From contig NZ_JBAWJZ010000005.1 of NCBI RefSeq assembly GCF_043876835.1, positions 62,001 to 126,000 on the forward strand: a DNA stretch of 64,000 nucleotides, read 5' to 3'. Positions 16,685-25,928 of this stretch are shown here, piece after piece. The DNA comes from Yeosuana sp043876835. GTDB lineage: Bacteria > Bacteroidota > Bacteroidia > Flavobacteriales > Flavobacteriaceae. The notes below the pieces were generated by a model that was not told the DNA's origin, did no database searches, and was given only the letters and a program-made list of their open reading frames with translations. The translations under genes and the position numbers were made by a program. Position 1 is the first letter of the stretch, and each line of letters begins with the position of its first letter.

Positions 16685-18169
16685 ATGTTACTATCTAAAA
16701 TAAAGGGGAATTTATTATTCTGGAAAATTACAGCAGTATTTACTACATTACTTATAGTGCTTGGTATTGTCTTCCTAATGATTGCTTCTCAACTATCAAA
16801 ATCATATTATACAACGGCACATCAAAAGTTATATGGTGATCTTGCAGGCCATTTGGCCTCTTTTACCCAGCCTTTTAAAAACGGAAAACCAGATATTGCA
16901 GTTACACATGATATCATACACTCTACAATGGTTGCAAATCCAAGTGTTGAAATCTATTTGTTAGATACTATTGGAACTATTGTAGATTATGTTGTGCCAG
17001 ACACTACCGTGCAAATGCACAAGGTAAATATGGAAAAGGTTAAACAATGGTTGAAAAGTGATGACATGAATCGACCAATGGGTGATAATCCTAAGCAACC
17101 AAATGAATCCAGTATATTTTCTGTTGCACCAGTTTATGAAACCGGACGATTAAGCGGCTATGTATATGCTGTACTTGCCAGCGAAAAACAAAAAGAAATA
17201 CTTGAGTCATTGAACAACCAATTCTATGTAAGATTAGGTAGTTACATTTTTTTTAGTGCCTTGCTGATAGCATTTCTGATAGGAGTTGTCATTTTCTTTA
17301 TAATGACCAATAGTATATCAAGAATAACCACTACCGTCAAACGATTTAAGGAAGGTGATTATTCAGCAAGGATCAATGAGCAGGATAAAGGAGATTTGGG
17401 AACGCTTAGTTCTACTTTTAATGATATGGCTGATGTAATAGTCGACAATTTTGATAAAATTACAGCAACCGACAAATATAGACAAGAACTAATAGCGAAC
17501 ATTTCACATGATTTGAGAACGCCACTTTCAATAATACAAGGATATTTGGAAACCTTAATGATAAAAAGGGATGATCTCTCTGAAGAAGACAAGAATAAAT
17601 ATCTCTCGATTATGCATGATAAAACCAAAAAACTTTCAGTTTTGGTTGATCAGCTATTTCAATATGCAAAATTAGAGGCTAATCTTGTTAAACCTGAAAA
17701 AGAACCTTTTCTTATCAATGAATTGGCCTCTGATATTTTAATGGCTTACAGATTTAAAGCCGATGAGAAGTCCATTGAATTAAACTTAGATTCACCTAGA
17801 AAATTACCAGCAGTATTTGCTGATATTGCTCTTACGGAAAGAGTTTTTCAAAATCTATTGGACAATGCTTTTAAATTTACACCTAATGGAGGTAGCATAA
17901 CTATTAAATTGATGGAAACCAAAACCCATATTAAAATTCAGGTATCTGATACCGGTATAGGAATAGCTCCAGAAGAGATTACTCATATTTTTGAGAGACA
18001 TAAACAGCTTGGTACGGAAAGTATTGCCAAAAAAGGAATGGGAATTGGCTTGGCCATTGTAAAAAAGATTTTAGAGTTACACCAAACACAAATTGATGTG
18101 TCAAGTAAACTTGGTGAAGGTACTATTTTTTGGTTTGACTTGCCCATTAGAGCCAGTATTGAAGCATAG
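16685..18169 (+). CDS. Membrane sensor histidine kinase (HAMP, HisKA, HATPase)
   Basis: Two membrane helices (about residues 12-32 and 178-203) enclose a periplasmic sensor region of about 145 residues. Then follow a HAMP domain (about 205-255), the phosphoacceptor helix with H275 in NISHDLRTPLS, and the ATP-binding domain with NLLDNAFKFTPNGG (N box), DTGIGIAPEEI (G1) and KGMGIGLAIVKKIL (G2). It pairs with the regulator just upstream. The F box reads FERHKQLG rather than the commoner FERFYR. The signal sensed cannot be told; the neighbouring spondin lipoprotein is a possible output or accessory protein. Confidence 0.94.
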   Translation: MLLSKIKGNLLFWKITAVFTTLLIVLGIVFLMIASQLSKSYYTTAHQKLYGDLAGHLASFTQPFKNGKPDIAVTHDIIHSTMVANPSVEIYLLDTIGTIVDYVVPDTTVQMHKVNMEKVKQWLKSDDMNRPMGDNPKQPNESSIFSVAPVYETGRLSGYVYAVLASEKQKEILESLNNQFYVRLGSYIFFSALLIAFLIGVVIFFIMTNSISRITTTVKRFKEGDYSARINEQDKGDLGTLSSTFNDMADVIVDNFDKITATDKYRQELIANISHDLRTPLSIIQGYLETLMIKRDDLSEEDKNKYLSIMHDKTKKLSVLVDQLFQYAKLEANLVKPEKEPFLINELASDILMAYRFKADEKSIELNLDSPRKLPAVFADIALTERVFQNLLDNAFKFTPNGGSITIKLMETKTHIKIQVSDTGIGIAPEEITHIFERHKQLGTESIAKKGMGIGLAIVKKILELHQTQIDVSSKLGEGTIFWFDLPIRASIEA

Positions 18170-18183
18170 GGTGTAATCAAAAT

Positions 18184-18208
18184 AAAAAAAGCGCCTATGG
18201 CGCTTTTT
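18184..18208. terminator. Bidirectional hairpin terminator
   Basis: Arms AAAAAGCGCC and GGCGCTTTTT with a 3-base loop, between the convergent kinase gene and the barrel gene at 18230. Confidence 0.92.
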
Positions 18209-18229
18209 ATGTATAATTAATTCTTTTTT

Positions 18230-18718
18230 TTAGAACTGATAACGAATACCTAAGGCAATATCAAAGTCTAAATCATCATTATTTAAATTATCATTTCCAA
18301 AACCAAGTTCAGGTCTAAAATCTAAAGATAACATTAATGGAATATCAAAGTTGTATTCTATACCGATATCACCAGCTGCAAAGAAAAAGGTATCATTAAT
18401 ACCATCTAATGCTTTTTTCCCATCAAAAGAACCTAGTCCACCACCAGCACCAACATACCAATTGAAGTTGCCATCTAATGGAAACATCCATTGATATAAA
18501 CCAGTAAGTTTAAATCCGTCATAGTCATTTCCATTTCTCCAACCTAAGTCTATTTCTAATCTGTTGACACTTCCCAAAGCGTGTTGGTATGATATTTCAG
18601 CACCATAACCATTACTGTCTCCAAGGCGTAAACCAATAGCGTTGTTAGAAATTTCTTGTGCATTTGATACTGTAGTAAAGCCAATAAAACCAATGGCTAT
18701 TAAAAATAATTTTCTCAT
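18230..18718 (-). CDS. Small outer-membrane beta-barrel protein
   Basis: 162 residues with a signal peptide (cleaved after TVSNAQ). The mature protein has about eight short amphipathic strands separated by Gly/Asn/Asp turns (IGLRLGDSNGYGAEISYQHA, WYVGAGGGLGSFDG, DLDFDIALGIRYQF) and ends in an aromatic residue, the usual C-terminal signal for barrel insertion. It resembles the OmpW/OmpX-size porin-like families of Bacteroidota, without a known substrate. The role is inferred from shape only. Confidence 0.83.
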   Translation of the reverse strand: MRKLFLIAIGFIGFTTVSNAQEISNNAIGLRLGDSNGYGAEISYQHALGSVNRLEIDLGWRNGNDYDGFKLTGLYQWMFPLDGNFNWYVGAGGGLGSFDGKKALDGINDTFFFAAGDIGIEYNFDIPLMLSLDFRPELGFGNDNLNNDDLDFDIALGIRYQF

Positions 18719-19002
18719 AAATTAAAATTTTTGTTTCTTGTTTATATACGAGATATTTTAAATAAAAGATTATTTTAAAAAAATATCTTAATCTCGTTAA
18801 ACAAAAATAACACCAAAAATTAATTTTTATTTAAGTTTCAAACATATTTATAAACATTCTTTTTTCCTTATTTTGTTAATTGCTCATTTACAGTAATTAA
18901 TAAGCTTTCTTAATCAAAAATAATCACAATTTTTAAGTATTTAGTAAATAACAATTTTTGTTTCTCTAATAATAGATTTACATTAGCAAAAAAATGTAAT
19001 TT

Positions 19003-20067
19003 ATGGCTGGAAATTCTTTTGGCAAACTATTTACTCTAACAACATACGGAGAATCTCACGGTCCTGCTTTAGGAGGCGTTATTGATGGTTGTCCTTCAGG
19101 AATTGAGTTAGATATTGAAGCTATCCAACATGATTTAGATAGAAGAAAACCAGGGCAATCTTCTATTGTAACACAACGTAAAGAACCAGATACTGTAAAA
19201 TTTCACTCAGGTATTTTTGAAGGAAAAACAACAGGAATGTCCATCGGCTTTGTAATTGAAAACACCAACCAGAAGTCTCACGATTATTCACATATAAAAG
19301 ATAGTTATAGACCAAGTCATGCAGATTATACCTATGATAAAAAATATGGTATTAGAGATTATCGAGGTGGTGGTAGAAGTTCTGCCAGAGAAACTGCCTG
19401 TAGAGTAGTTGCTGGAGCTATAGCAAAACAAATGCTGAAAGGAATTGAAATCAATGCATACGTTTCTGCAGTTGGTAACATGAAGCTTAATAAACCTTAT
19501 ACAGAACTTGATTTAACTCAAACAGAATCTAATATTGTAAGATGTCCTGATGCAAAAATGGCTTCAAAAATGGAAGCTTATATAAAAGAAGTTAGAAGCA
19601 AAGGAGATACAGTTGGTGGAATTGTTAGCTGTGTTATCAAAAATGTGCCGGTAGGTTTAGGGGAGCCGGTGTTTGATAAATTACATGCCGAATTAGGCAA
19701 AGCAATGCTATCAATCAATGCTGTAAAGGGCTTTGAGTATGGTAGCGGTTTTGAAGGAAGTACCATGTTTGGTAGCCAGCACAATGATGCCTTCAATTCA
19801 GATGGCACAACAAAAACAAACTATTCTGGTGGTATTCAAGGTGGTATAAGTAATGGTATGGATATTTATTTTAATGTAGCTTTTAAACCAGTGGCAACGC
19901 TAATCCAAAAATATGAAACCATCGATAAAGCTGGAAATATAGTAGAAATGCAAGGTAAAGGACGTCATGATCCGTGTGTGGTTCCTAGAGCGGTACCAAT
20001 AGTTGAAGCCATGGCAGCATTGGTTATTGCAGATTTTTGGTTGCAAAATAAAGTAGCTCATTTGTAG
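19003..20067 (+). CDS. aroC: Chorismate synthase
   Basis: The last step of the shikimate pathway: loss of phosphate from 5-enolpyruvylshikimate-3-phosphate to give chorismate, using reduced FMN. All three family signatures can be seen: GESHGPALGGVIDGCPSG near residue 16, YRGGGRSSARETACRVVAGA near 121-140, and GRHDPCVVPRAVPIVEAMAA near the C-terminus. The length of 354 is normal. It is a single gene with a long AT-rich gap upstream (18719-19002) in which I see only TACATTAG near 18972 as a weak promoter candidate. Confidence 0.97.
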   Translation: MAGNSFGKLFTLTTYGESHGPALGGVIDGCPSGIELDIEAIQHDLDRRKPGQSSIVTQRKEPDTVKFHSGIFEGKTTGMSIGFVIENTNQKSHDYSHIKDSYRPSHADYTYDKKYGIRDYRGGGRSSARETACRVVAGAIAKQMLKGIEINAYVSAVGNMKLNKPYTELDLTQTESNIVRCPDAKMASKMEAYIKEVRSKGDTVGGIVSCVIKNVPVGLGEPVFDKLHAELGKAMLSINAVKGFEYGSGFEGSTMFGSQHNDAFNSDGTTKTNYSGGIQGGISNGMDIYFNVAFKPVATLIQKYETIDKAGNIVEMQGKGRHDPCVVPRAVPIVEAMAALVIADFWLQNKVAHL

Positions 20068-20073
20068 CTATTT

Positions 20074-20128
20074 CCTGCTTTTCGCTATATCTTTTGCATA
20101 AATGCAAAAGGATGCCGCTGCAATCAGG
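20074..20128. repeat. Palindromic intergenic repeat, family A, copy 2
   Basis: Bounded by CCTG (20074) and CAGG (20125-20128). The core is TTTTCGCTATATCTTTTGC, a short loop, GCAAAAGGATGCCGCT, nearly identical to the copy at 4454-4527. It fills the gap between aroC and the symporter gene and contains the false start ATG at 20102. Confidence 0.75.
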
Positions 20129-20155
20129 GCTATAATAAAATTCAAAATAAAGTAT

Positions 20156-21451
20156 ATGAAGAAGCTTGCACTACATTGGAAAATATTATTAGGTATGGTT
20201 TTAGGGGTCATTCTAGGTTTTGTAATGACTTATTTTGATGGAGGTAAAGACATCATTCAAGATTGGATAAAACCTTTTGGGAATATTTTCATCAACTCAC
20301 TTAAACTTATAGCAGTACCATTAATATTAGCATCACTGATAAAAGGTGTTTCAGATTTAAAGGATATATCTAAGCTCTCAAAAATGGGAGGAAGAACCAT
20401 TGGAATTTATATTTTAACAACCGTGATAGCTGTTTCTATTGGACTAGTAATTGTAAATTTAGTTCAACCAGGCAAATCTATTTCAGAAGAAACCAGAATA
20501 CAGTTGGTTTCAAGTTATGAAAGTGAAGCAGGCTCGAAAATTGCTGCTGCCGAAAAACAAAAAGAAGCAGGGCCATTACAAGCCTTGGAAGATTTAGTTC
20601 CAAGCAACATATTTAATGCTGCAAGTGATAATGGTAATATGTTACAAGTTATTTTCTTTGCCATATTTTTTGGTATTGGACTGATTTTAATCCCTGAAGA
20701 AAAATCTAAACCGGTAAAAGATTTTTTTGATGGCTTTAATGAAGTTATTTTAAAACTTATAGATATTATTATGTTGGCTGCTCCCTATGGAGTTTTTGCA
20801 TTATTAGCAGCTTTGGTAGTAGAATCTCCGAGTACAGATTTGTTCAAAGCGCTAGGCTGGTATGCCTTTTGTGTTATTTTAGGTTTATTACTTATGATGG
20901 CAATTTATGGAGCTCTTGTTTATGTTTTTACAAAAAAAACTCCAAAATTTTTCTTTAATGGTATTGCACCAGCTCAATTATTAGCATTTTCTACCAGCAG
21001 TAGTGCAGCAACATTACCTGTTACAATGGAACGAGTTGAAGAACATTTAGGAGTAGATGAAGAAGTAACTAGTTTTGTATTGCCAATAGGTGCCACTATA
21101 AACATGGATGGTACAAGCTTATATCAAGCTGTAGCCGCGGTATTTATTGCTCAAGCATTTGGGTTGGATTTAAGTTTTAGTGTGCAATTAGGTATTATTG
21201 TTACAGCAACCTTGGCATCAATTGGAAGTGCTGCTGTACCTGGAGCGGGTATGGTAATGCTTGTAATTGTGTTGGCACAGGCCGGAATTCCTGAAGCTGG
21301 ATTAGCTCTTATTTTTGCTATTGATAGACCTTTAGATATGTGCCGAACTACTGTAAATGTTACTGGAGATGCTGCAGTTTCAATGATTGTTGCTAAATCT
21401 GTTGGTAAGCTTGGAGAACCCAAAGTTAAAAACTGGGACGATAATCTTTAA
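20156..21451 (+). CDS. Dicarboxylate/amino acid:cation symporter (DAACS family)
   Basis: An inner-membrane transporter of the glutamate/aspartate/C4-dicarboxylate group driven by Na+ or H+. ATG 20156 starts MKKLALHWKILLGMVLGVIL; a longer in-frame ATG at 20102 lies inside a palindromic repeat and is rejected. Eight or so membrane segments, the serine-rich reentrant loop STSSSAATLPVTMERV and the NMDGTSLYQA motif are typical. Later RPLDMCRTTVNVTGD is the substrate-binding helix, in which Arg near that position favours an acidic amino acid or dicarboxylate. The exact substrate cannot be decided. A rhodanese gene follows by 14 bp. Confidence 0.94.
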   Translation: MKKLALHWKILLGMVLGVILGFVMTYFDGGKDIIQDWIKPFGNIFINSLKLIAVPLILASLIKGVSDLKDISKLSKMGGRTIGIYILTTVIAVSIGLVIVNLVQPGKSISEETRIQLVSSYESEAGSKIAAAEKQKEAGPLQALEDLVPSNIFNAASDNGNMLQVIFFAIFFGIGLILIPEEKSKPVKDFFDGFNEVILKLIDIIMLAAPYGVFALLAALVVESPSTDLFKALGWYAFCVILGLLLMMAIYGALVYVFTKKTPKFFFNGIAPAQLLAFSTSSSAATLPVTMERVEEHLGVDEEVTSFVLPIGATINMDGTSLYQAVAAVFIAQAFGLDLSFSVQLGIIVTATLASIGSAAVPGAGMVMLVIVLAQAGIPEAGLALIFAIDRPLDMCRTTVNVTGDAAVSMIVAKSVGKLGEPKVKNWDDNL

Positions 21452-21465
21452 TTGAATATATTTTT

Positions 21466-22296
21466 ATGGCACATTTGTCTATAAACGTACCTTTAGTTTC
21501 TGTAGAATGGCTTCATTCAAATTTAAACTCAGATAACCTTATTATCTTAGATGCTACTATAAAAAAAGTTGTAGGTGGAGATGATTCAAAATCAGAAGTT
21601 CAGATTCCTAATATACGTTTTTTTGATTTAAAGGAAGCTTTTAGTGATGCTTCTGCACCATTTCCAACTACGTTTCCATCTGAACAACAATTTACAAATT
21701 CAGCTCGAATACTTGGAATTAATAAAGACAGTGCTATTGTGGTTTATGATGATCAAGGTATTTATTCAAGTGCGAGAGTTTGGTGGTTATTTAAAGCGAT
21801 GGGGCATGAGAATGTTGCGGTTTTAAATGGGGGTTTGCCAGATTGGATTAATTCAGGATTTGAAACAGAATCTAAAAATGAAAAGAAACTAAGTTCAGGA
21901 AATTTTGAAGCACATTACAAGCCAGAACTGATGAAATATTTTGATGATGTAAAAAAGGCATCTTCAGAAAAATCGCATATCATCATTGATGCACGTTCTG
22001 AAGCTAGATTTAAAAGTTTAGAAGCTGAACCTAGAAAAGGATTACGAAGTGGCACAATTCCAAATTCTGTGAACTTGCCTTTTGAAGATTTGTTGGATGG
22101 AAACCAATTACTGTCAAAAGAATCTATTGAAGCTAAATTTATAAAGCTGGCTAAAAAAGAAGATACTATTATTTTCTCTTGCGGTTCTGGAATTACCGCT
22201 TGTGTTTTGGCTTTAGGAGCAGACATTTCAGGATATAAAAATATTTCTGTTTATGATGGTTCCTGGACAGAATGGGGTAGTTTGGTTCCAGAATAA
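21466..22296 (+). CDS. Sulfurtransferase, two-domain rhodanese
   Basis: Thiosulfate- or 3-mercaptopyruvate-type sulfurtransferase with two rhodanese domains. The inactive N-terminal one is at about residues 8-135 (YDDQGIYSSARVWWLFK, VLNGGLPDW). The C-terminal one is at about 155-275 with the persulfide-carrying Cys in FSCGSGITACVLAL. The active-site loop CGSGIT is of the mercaptopyruvate type rather than the thiosulfate type (which usually has CRKGVT). No leader, so cytoplasmic. It ends one base before the convergent DCC gene with no room for a terminator. Confidence 0.93.
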   Translation: MAHLSINVPLVSVEWLHSNLNSDNLIILDATIKKVVGGDDSKSEVQIPNIRFFDLKEAFSDASAPFPTTFPSEQQFTNSARILGINKDSAIVVYDDQGIYSSARVWWLFKAMGHENVAVLNGGLPDWINSGFETESKNEKKLSSGNFEAHYKPELMKYFDDVKKASSEKSHIIIDARSEARFKSLEAEPRKGLRSGTIPNSVNLPFEDLLDGNQLLSKESIEAKFIKLAKKEDTIIFSCGSGITACVLALGADISGYKNISVYDGSWTEWGSLVPE

Positions 22297-22297
22297 T

Positions 22298-22714
22298 CTA
22301 ATCTAAAAACTTACTTTTTAATTCAGGAGTTGGAATCATACATGATTCTTTTTTACCAAACCATATATATCTGTTTTTAGCAATATAGCCGTAAACCCAG
22401 TTACGAATAAAAGAAGGAACAATTAAAAACACACTTATTAAATTATTAGGAAAACCTAAATAATACGCAATTTTTAAGGCAGCCGTAGATTTATAATCAA
22501 TACCATTTTCTTCAGTATAAAGCAATATAGAATCTGTTTTTTCAGTATTAACACCATACTTTTCAATTAAATTCTGTCCAAATTCACTTTGAATTGGAGC
22601 AAACCTGAACTTATCTTTTTTATCATTTTTAATAACATATAGAACTGATGAATTACAGAGATTACAGATACCATCAAATAATATAAGCTTTTTATCTTTT
22701 TCTAAACTTATCAT
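22298..22714 (-). CDS. DCC-family thiol-disulfide oxidoreductase-like protein (DUF393)
   Basis: 138 residues with the family motif DGICNLCN close to the N-terminus (DGxCxLC), followed by VLYVIKNDKKDKFRFAPIQS and a C-terminal part with WVYGYIAKNRY. The two cysteines are the proposed redox pair. The ATG overlaps the stop codon region of mutS2 (bases 22711-22714), so the two are translated from one message. The biochemical role of the family is not settled; redox activity is inferred from the Cys pair. Confidence 0.9.
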   Translation of the reverse strand: MISLEKDKKLILFDGICNLCNSSVLYVIKNDKKDKFRFAPIQSEFGQNLIEKYGVNTEKTDSILLYTEENGIDYKSTAALKIAYYLGFPNNLISVFLIVPSFIRNWVYGYIAKNRYIWFGKKESCMIPTPELKSKFLD

Positions 22715-24876
22715 TTCTTAGCTTCAACCAATTCCAACTGTTCTATACTTACATTGGTTGTAAACATGCCATAATTTACAACAGCTTTGTTTTTTTCTAT
22801 TTTATCAATACTTCCAATAGCACGTCCATCTTCCATTCGCACACGATCGCCAACCTTTAATACAGGTTTTTGTTTTGGTAATTCAATTTTTTTCTCTTTG
22901 GCTTCTTTTTTCTTTTGCCTAATAACGGTAACAACTTTTTCTGCTTCTTGTTTAACTTGTTCTTCTTTGGCTTTTACAACTTTTTTCTCTTTAGCAGATA
23001 CTTTTTTACGTTTGGAGTTTTCAATTTGGACTATTTTAAATAACTCAGACATAAGTTCACGTTTTTGCTTGTTTTCAAAATATTTTTCAGCAATATCATT
23101 TACTTTTTGCCCTAAATAAATAAGACGTTGATTACTATCATACAATTCTTGATAGCTTTCCAGTTTTTTCTGAATTTTAGCATTAATTTCTTCTAGTTTA
23201 TCGGCTTCTTGAATTTTCTTCTTTTCATTTAATTTTAAAGATTCACCTGTTTTTTCAAGTTTTGAGCGTTCTTTTTGAAGTTTTGCAATGGTTTCATCAA
23301 AACGTACTTTACTGCGTTCAATCTTCTTTTTAGCACGATTTATTAAGCTAAAAGGTATGCCGTTTTTTTGAGCAACTTCAAATGTAAAAGAACTACCAGC
23401 TTGACCGATAACCAACTTGTATAGCGGTTCTAATGTTTTTTCATCAAAAAGCATATTGGCATTTACCATGTATGGCAGCTCATTGGCCAAAATTTTTAAG
23501 TTGGAATAATGTGTGGTGATAATTCCGAAAGCTTCACGATGATAAAATTCCTCCAGAAAGGTTTCCGCTAAGGCACCACCAAGTTCAGGATCACTTCCGG
23601 TTCCAAATTCATCAATTAAAAACAAGGTGTTTTTATTGCATTTCTTCAGAAAGTAATTCATTTGTTTTAATCGGTAACTATAGGTACTTAAATGATTTTC
23701 AATTGACTGGTTATCGCCAATATCACTTAAAATCCTATCGAATATGCACACTTTACTACGCTCATGAACTGGAATTAACAAACCACTTTGCAGCATGACT
23801 TGTAATAAACCTATTGTTTTTAGTGTGATACTTTTTCCTCCTGCATTAGGACCAGAAATTACAATAACACGTTTATCCTGGTTAAAATCAATGGATTGTG
23901 GAAATGTTGTTTTTTTGTTTTTTAAATTATTTAAATAGAGCAAAGGATGGTAGGCATCCCGAAGGAACATGTTTTTATCGTCAGAAATTTCCGGAAGAAT
24001 TGCATGCATTGATTTTGCATATTTTGCCTTAGCCGCAATGATATCAATATCAATTAAAAAAGATTGTGAATCTGTTAACAAAGGAGAGAAAGGACGAATA
24101 AAATTGGTCAGTTCTTTTAAAATTCGAATAACTTCTTCTTTTTCTTCATACTCCAAATTATTAAGTTCGCGAGTAAACTGTAAAGTAGTTTCTGGTTCAA
24201 TATAAACAATGCTTCCAGTTTTGCTTCCACCCATAATGGCACCTTTTACTTTACGTCTGTACATGGCTTTTACAGCCAGAACACGCTTGTTATCTACCAC
24301 GGATTCCCTTATATCATCTAAATATTCAAGTTGGTGATAAGCATTTAATGCAGTCGCAAAGCTCTGATTTATCTTACCTTTTATTTTATTAATGGATTGC
24401 CTTAATTCAAGCAAAAGATTAGAAGCATCATCTTTTATATCTCCAAATCTATCAACAATAGTATCTGTTTTTTCAATGATTGCTTTTGAAACTTCAATAT
24501 GAGAAGCAAATTGATTTAGTACTGGATAATACTCTTTAAATTTCTCCAGAAAAATAACAATCTCATTAGTTGTTAGCGAAATAGATACAATTTTTTTTAA
24601 GCTATGGACTTCAAGATAGGTGTTTTCAATCCGTAAGAGTTGAAGCTCTTTGGTAATAGCATCAAAACCATGATTGGGAATTCTATTGTTATTGTGAAAA
24701 GATGATAAATATTCATTGGTTAACTGCAAAGCAATCAATAGCTCTTCTTTAGTTTTAAAAGGAATTATTTGAAGTGCTTTTTCATTTCCTAAAACCGTAA
24801 TACAATGCTCACTAACCTGATGTAAAACGGTAGAAAATTCTAAGTCCTGTAATGTTTTTTCGTGAATGTTTATCAT
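22711..24876 (-). CDS. mutS2: MutS2-type ATPase without C-terminal Smr domain
   Basis: A MutS-family ATPase of the MutS2 branch, which acts on recombination intermediates and, in some bacteria, on stalled ribosomes. The lever/clamp helices run to about residue 300. The ATPase has Walker A ISGPNAGGKSITLKTIG, Walker B LFLIDEFGTGSDPELGGALAE and the dimer-interface ITTHYSNLK. A long Lys/Glu coiled region follows at about 510-660. The C-terminus is a short KOW-like beta part (VGDRVRMEDGRAIGSIDKIE) and stops there: the Smr nuclease domain found in Bacillus MutS2 is absent. Similar shorter forms are, from memory, common in Flavobacteriaceae. The DCC gene is translationally coupled downstream. Confidence 0.93.
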   Translation of the reverse strand: MINIHEKTLQDLEFSTVLHQVSEHCITVLGNEKALQIIPFKTKEELLIALQLTNEYLSSFHNNNRIPNHGFDAITKELQLLRIENTYLEVHSLKKIVSISLTTNEIVIFLEKFKEYYPVLNQFASHIEVSKAIIEKTDTIVDRFGDIKDDASNLLLELRQSINKIKGKINQSFATALNAYHQLEYLDDIRESVVDNKRVLAVKAMYRRKVKGAIMGGSKTGSIVYIEPETTLQFTRELNNLEYEEKEEVIRILKELTNFIRPFSPLLTDSQSFLIDIDIIAAKAKYAKSMHAILPEISDDKNMFLRDAYHPLLYLNNLKNKKTTFPQSIDFNQDKRVIVISGPNAGGKSITLKTIGLLQVMLQSGLLIPVHERSKVCIFDRILSDIGDNQSIENHLSTYSYRLKQMNYFLKKCNKNTLFLIDEFGTGSDPELGGALAETFLEEFYHREAFGIITTHYSNLKILANELPYMVNANMLFDEKTLEPLYKLVIGQAGSSFTFEVAQKNGIPFSLINRAKKKIERSKVRFDETIAKLQKERSKLEKTGESLKLNEKKKIQEADKLEEINAKIQKKLESYQELYDSNQRLIYLGQKVNDIAEKYFENKQKRELMSELFKIVQIENSKRKKVSAKEKKVVKAKEEQVKQEAEKVVTVIRQKKKEAKEKKIELPKQKPVLKVGDRVRMEDGRAIGSIDKIEKNKAVVNYGMFTTNVSIEQLELVEAKK

Positions 24877-24954
24877 TCGTTTTTTACAATCTTAATTTTA
24901 AGAATGTAAAGTTACATATTAAGTTATAAAAGTTAATATTTAAGAAAGAAAGTC

Positions 24955-25431
24955 TTAATCTTTTAGTTCATCAAGCATTAAATTATAATCGTATTGCAAG
25001 TCTTCATGAAGTGTTGAAACAATTTTTTTAATGAGAAGTATTTGTCTTTCAAAAATATTGGTAAGCGTTATGTTATTTTTTATTGAAGGTTTGAAGGTTT
25101 TTAGTTTTAAACAGAAATAAAGCAATAATTCAACTTCTGTTTCCTTTTTAAGAGAATAACGAGCGTATTTTTTTATGTTTCTTAATATTTTTCGAACACT
25201 TTTTTTAATGTAGAAATAGCTATTAATATTAATTAGTTCAAATTGTTCGTCAATTTCTTGTTGAACAGATTCAATATAACCGGTTTCGTCATGAGATTCA
25301 AAAAGTAAATAGGTGAGAAGCTCTTTATTTTCTTTTTTAAATTTTGATAATCGTAAGCATAAATCGGTTAGTTCTTCAGGAGAAAGTTGTTGCAATTCTT
25401 TTTTTATGGCTGCTACTGAAACTGCTTTCAT
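24955..25431 (-). CDS. Conserved hypothetical helical protein
   Basis: 158 residues, no leader or membrane segment. The composition is rich in Leu, Lys, Glu and Ile, and the pattern (AAIKKELQQLSPEELTDLCL at the start; SVRKILRNIKKYARYSLKK in the middle) is that of an all-helical, possibly repeat-like soluble protein. I recognise it as a type found across Flavobacteriaceae without a known role. It lies between mutS2 and doxX, all on minus, with 72 bp to the DoxX gene. Confidence 0.75.
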   Translation of the reverse strand: MKAVSVAAIKKELQQLSPEELTDLCLRLSKFKKENKELLTYLLFESHDETGYIESVQQEIDEQFELININSYFYIKKSVRKILRNIKKYARYSLKKETEVELLLYFCLKLKTFKPSIKNNITLTNIFERQILLIKKIVSTLHEDLQYDYNLMLDELKD

Positions 25432-25503
25432 TTAGTGCTTTAAAGTTTTTAATGCTTCCTTAAAATTCCTCAAACAATTATATATTTTTGCAATGAGACG
25501 TTA

Positions 25504-25887
25504 TTAGGTATTATTCTTGCCATCTACAGAATATTTACCTGGGCCAGCAAGCAAAATGGCAACAAAAACCAACAAGAATAATAAAGCATGCTCTTTAGTG
25601 CCCAAATCATCTTTTGCATGTATTACAAAAGCAGCAACAGCCATAGTGATTGCCGATGGAATTGCAGCCCATTTAGTTTTAAAACCAATGATGATGAATA
25701 TGGGGGCAACTACTTCTCCTATAAGAGTTAAAATTAAGGTAGCTGTATCTCCAATACCAAAGGGATCGGTAAACTTTACTGGGGTTTCAAACAACGTTTC
25801 AATTTTAGGTATACCATGTGTGAGCATAAAACCTCCAAAACCTAGGCGTAGTATTAATAAGGCTAAATTGTTAAAGTTATTTTTCAT
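25504..25887 (-). CDS. DoxX family membrane protein
   Basis: 127 residues with four predicted membrane helices: LALLILRLGFGGFMLTHG, LILTLIGEVVAPIFIIIGF, WAAIPSAITMAVAAFVIHA and HALLFLLVFVAILLAGPGKY. The RLGFGGFMLTHGIPKI start and the GPGKYSVD end are DoxX hallmarks. Some relatives are subunits of thiosulfate:quinone oxidoreductase or take part in redox stress responses; which applies here cannot be told. It lies 41 bp after the dehydrogenase gene on the same strand. Confidence 0.9.
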   Translation of the reverse strand: MKNNFNNLALLILRLGFGGFMLTHGIPKIETLFETPVKFTDPFGIGDTATLILTLIGEVVAPIFIIIGFKTKWAAIPSAITMAVAAFVIHAKDDLGTKEHALLFLLVFVAILLAGPGKYSVDGKNNT

Positions 25888-25928
25888 GGCTAGATAGCTT
25901 TAATTAGCAATTATTTAGTGAAAATGTA

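Noticed and set aside
18719..19002. The 284-bp gap before aroC as a small RNA or hidden gene
   Set aside because: Very AT-rich, no open frame of note, no stable hairpin and no terminator was seen.
20102..20155. Longer start of the symporter
   Set aside because: The sequence is the family A palindromic repeat; the family normally begins with a basic residue pair then a membrane segment, as at 20156.
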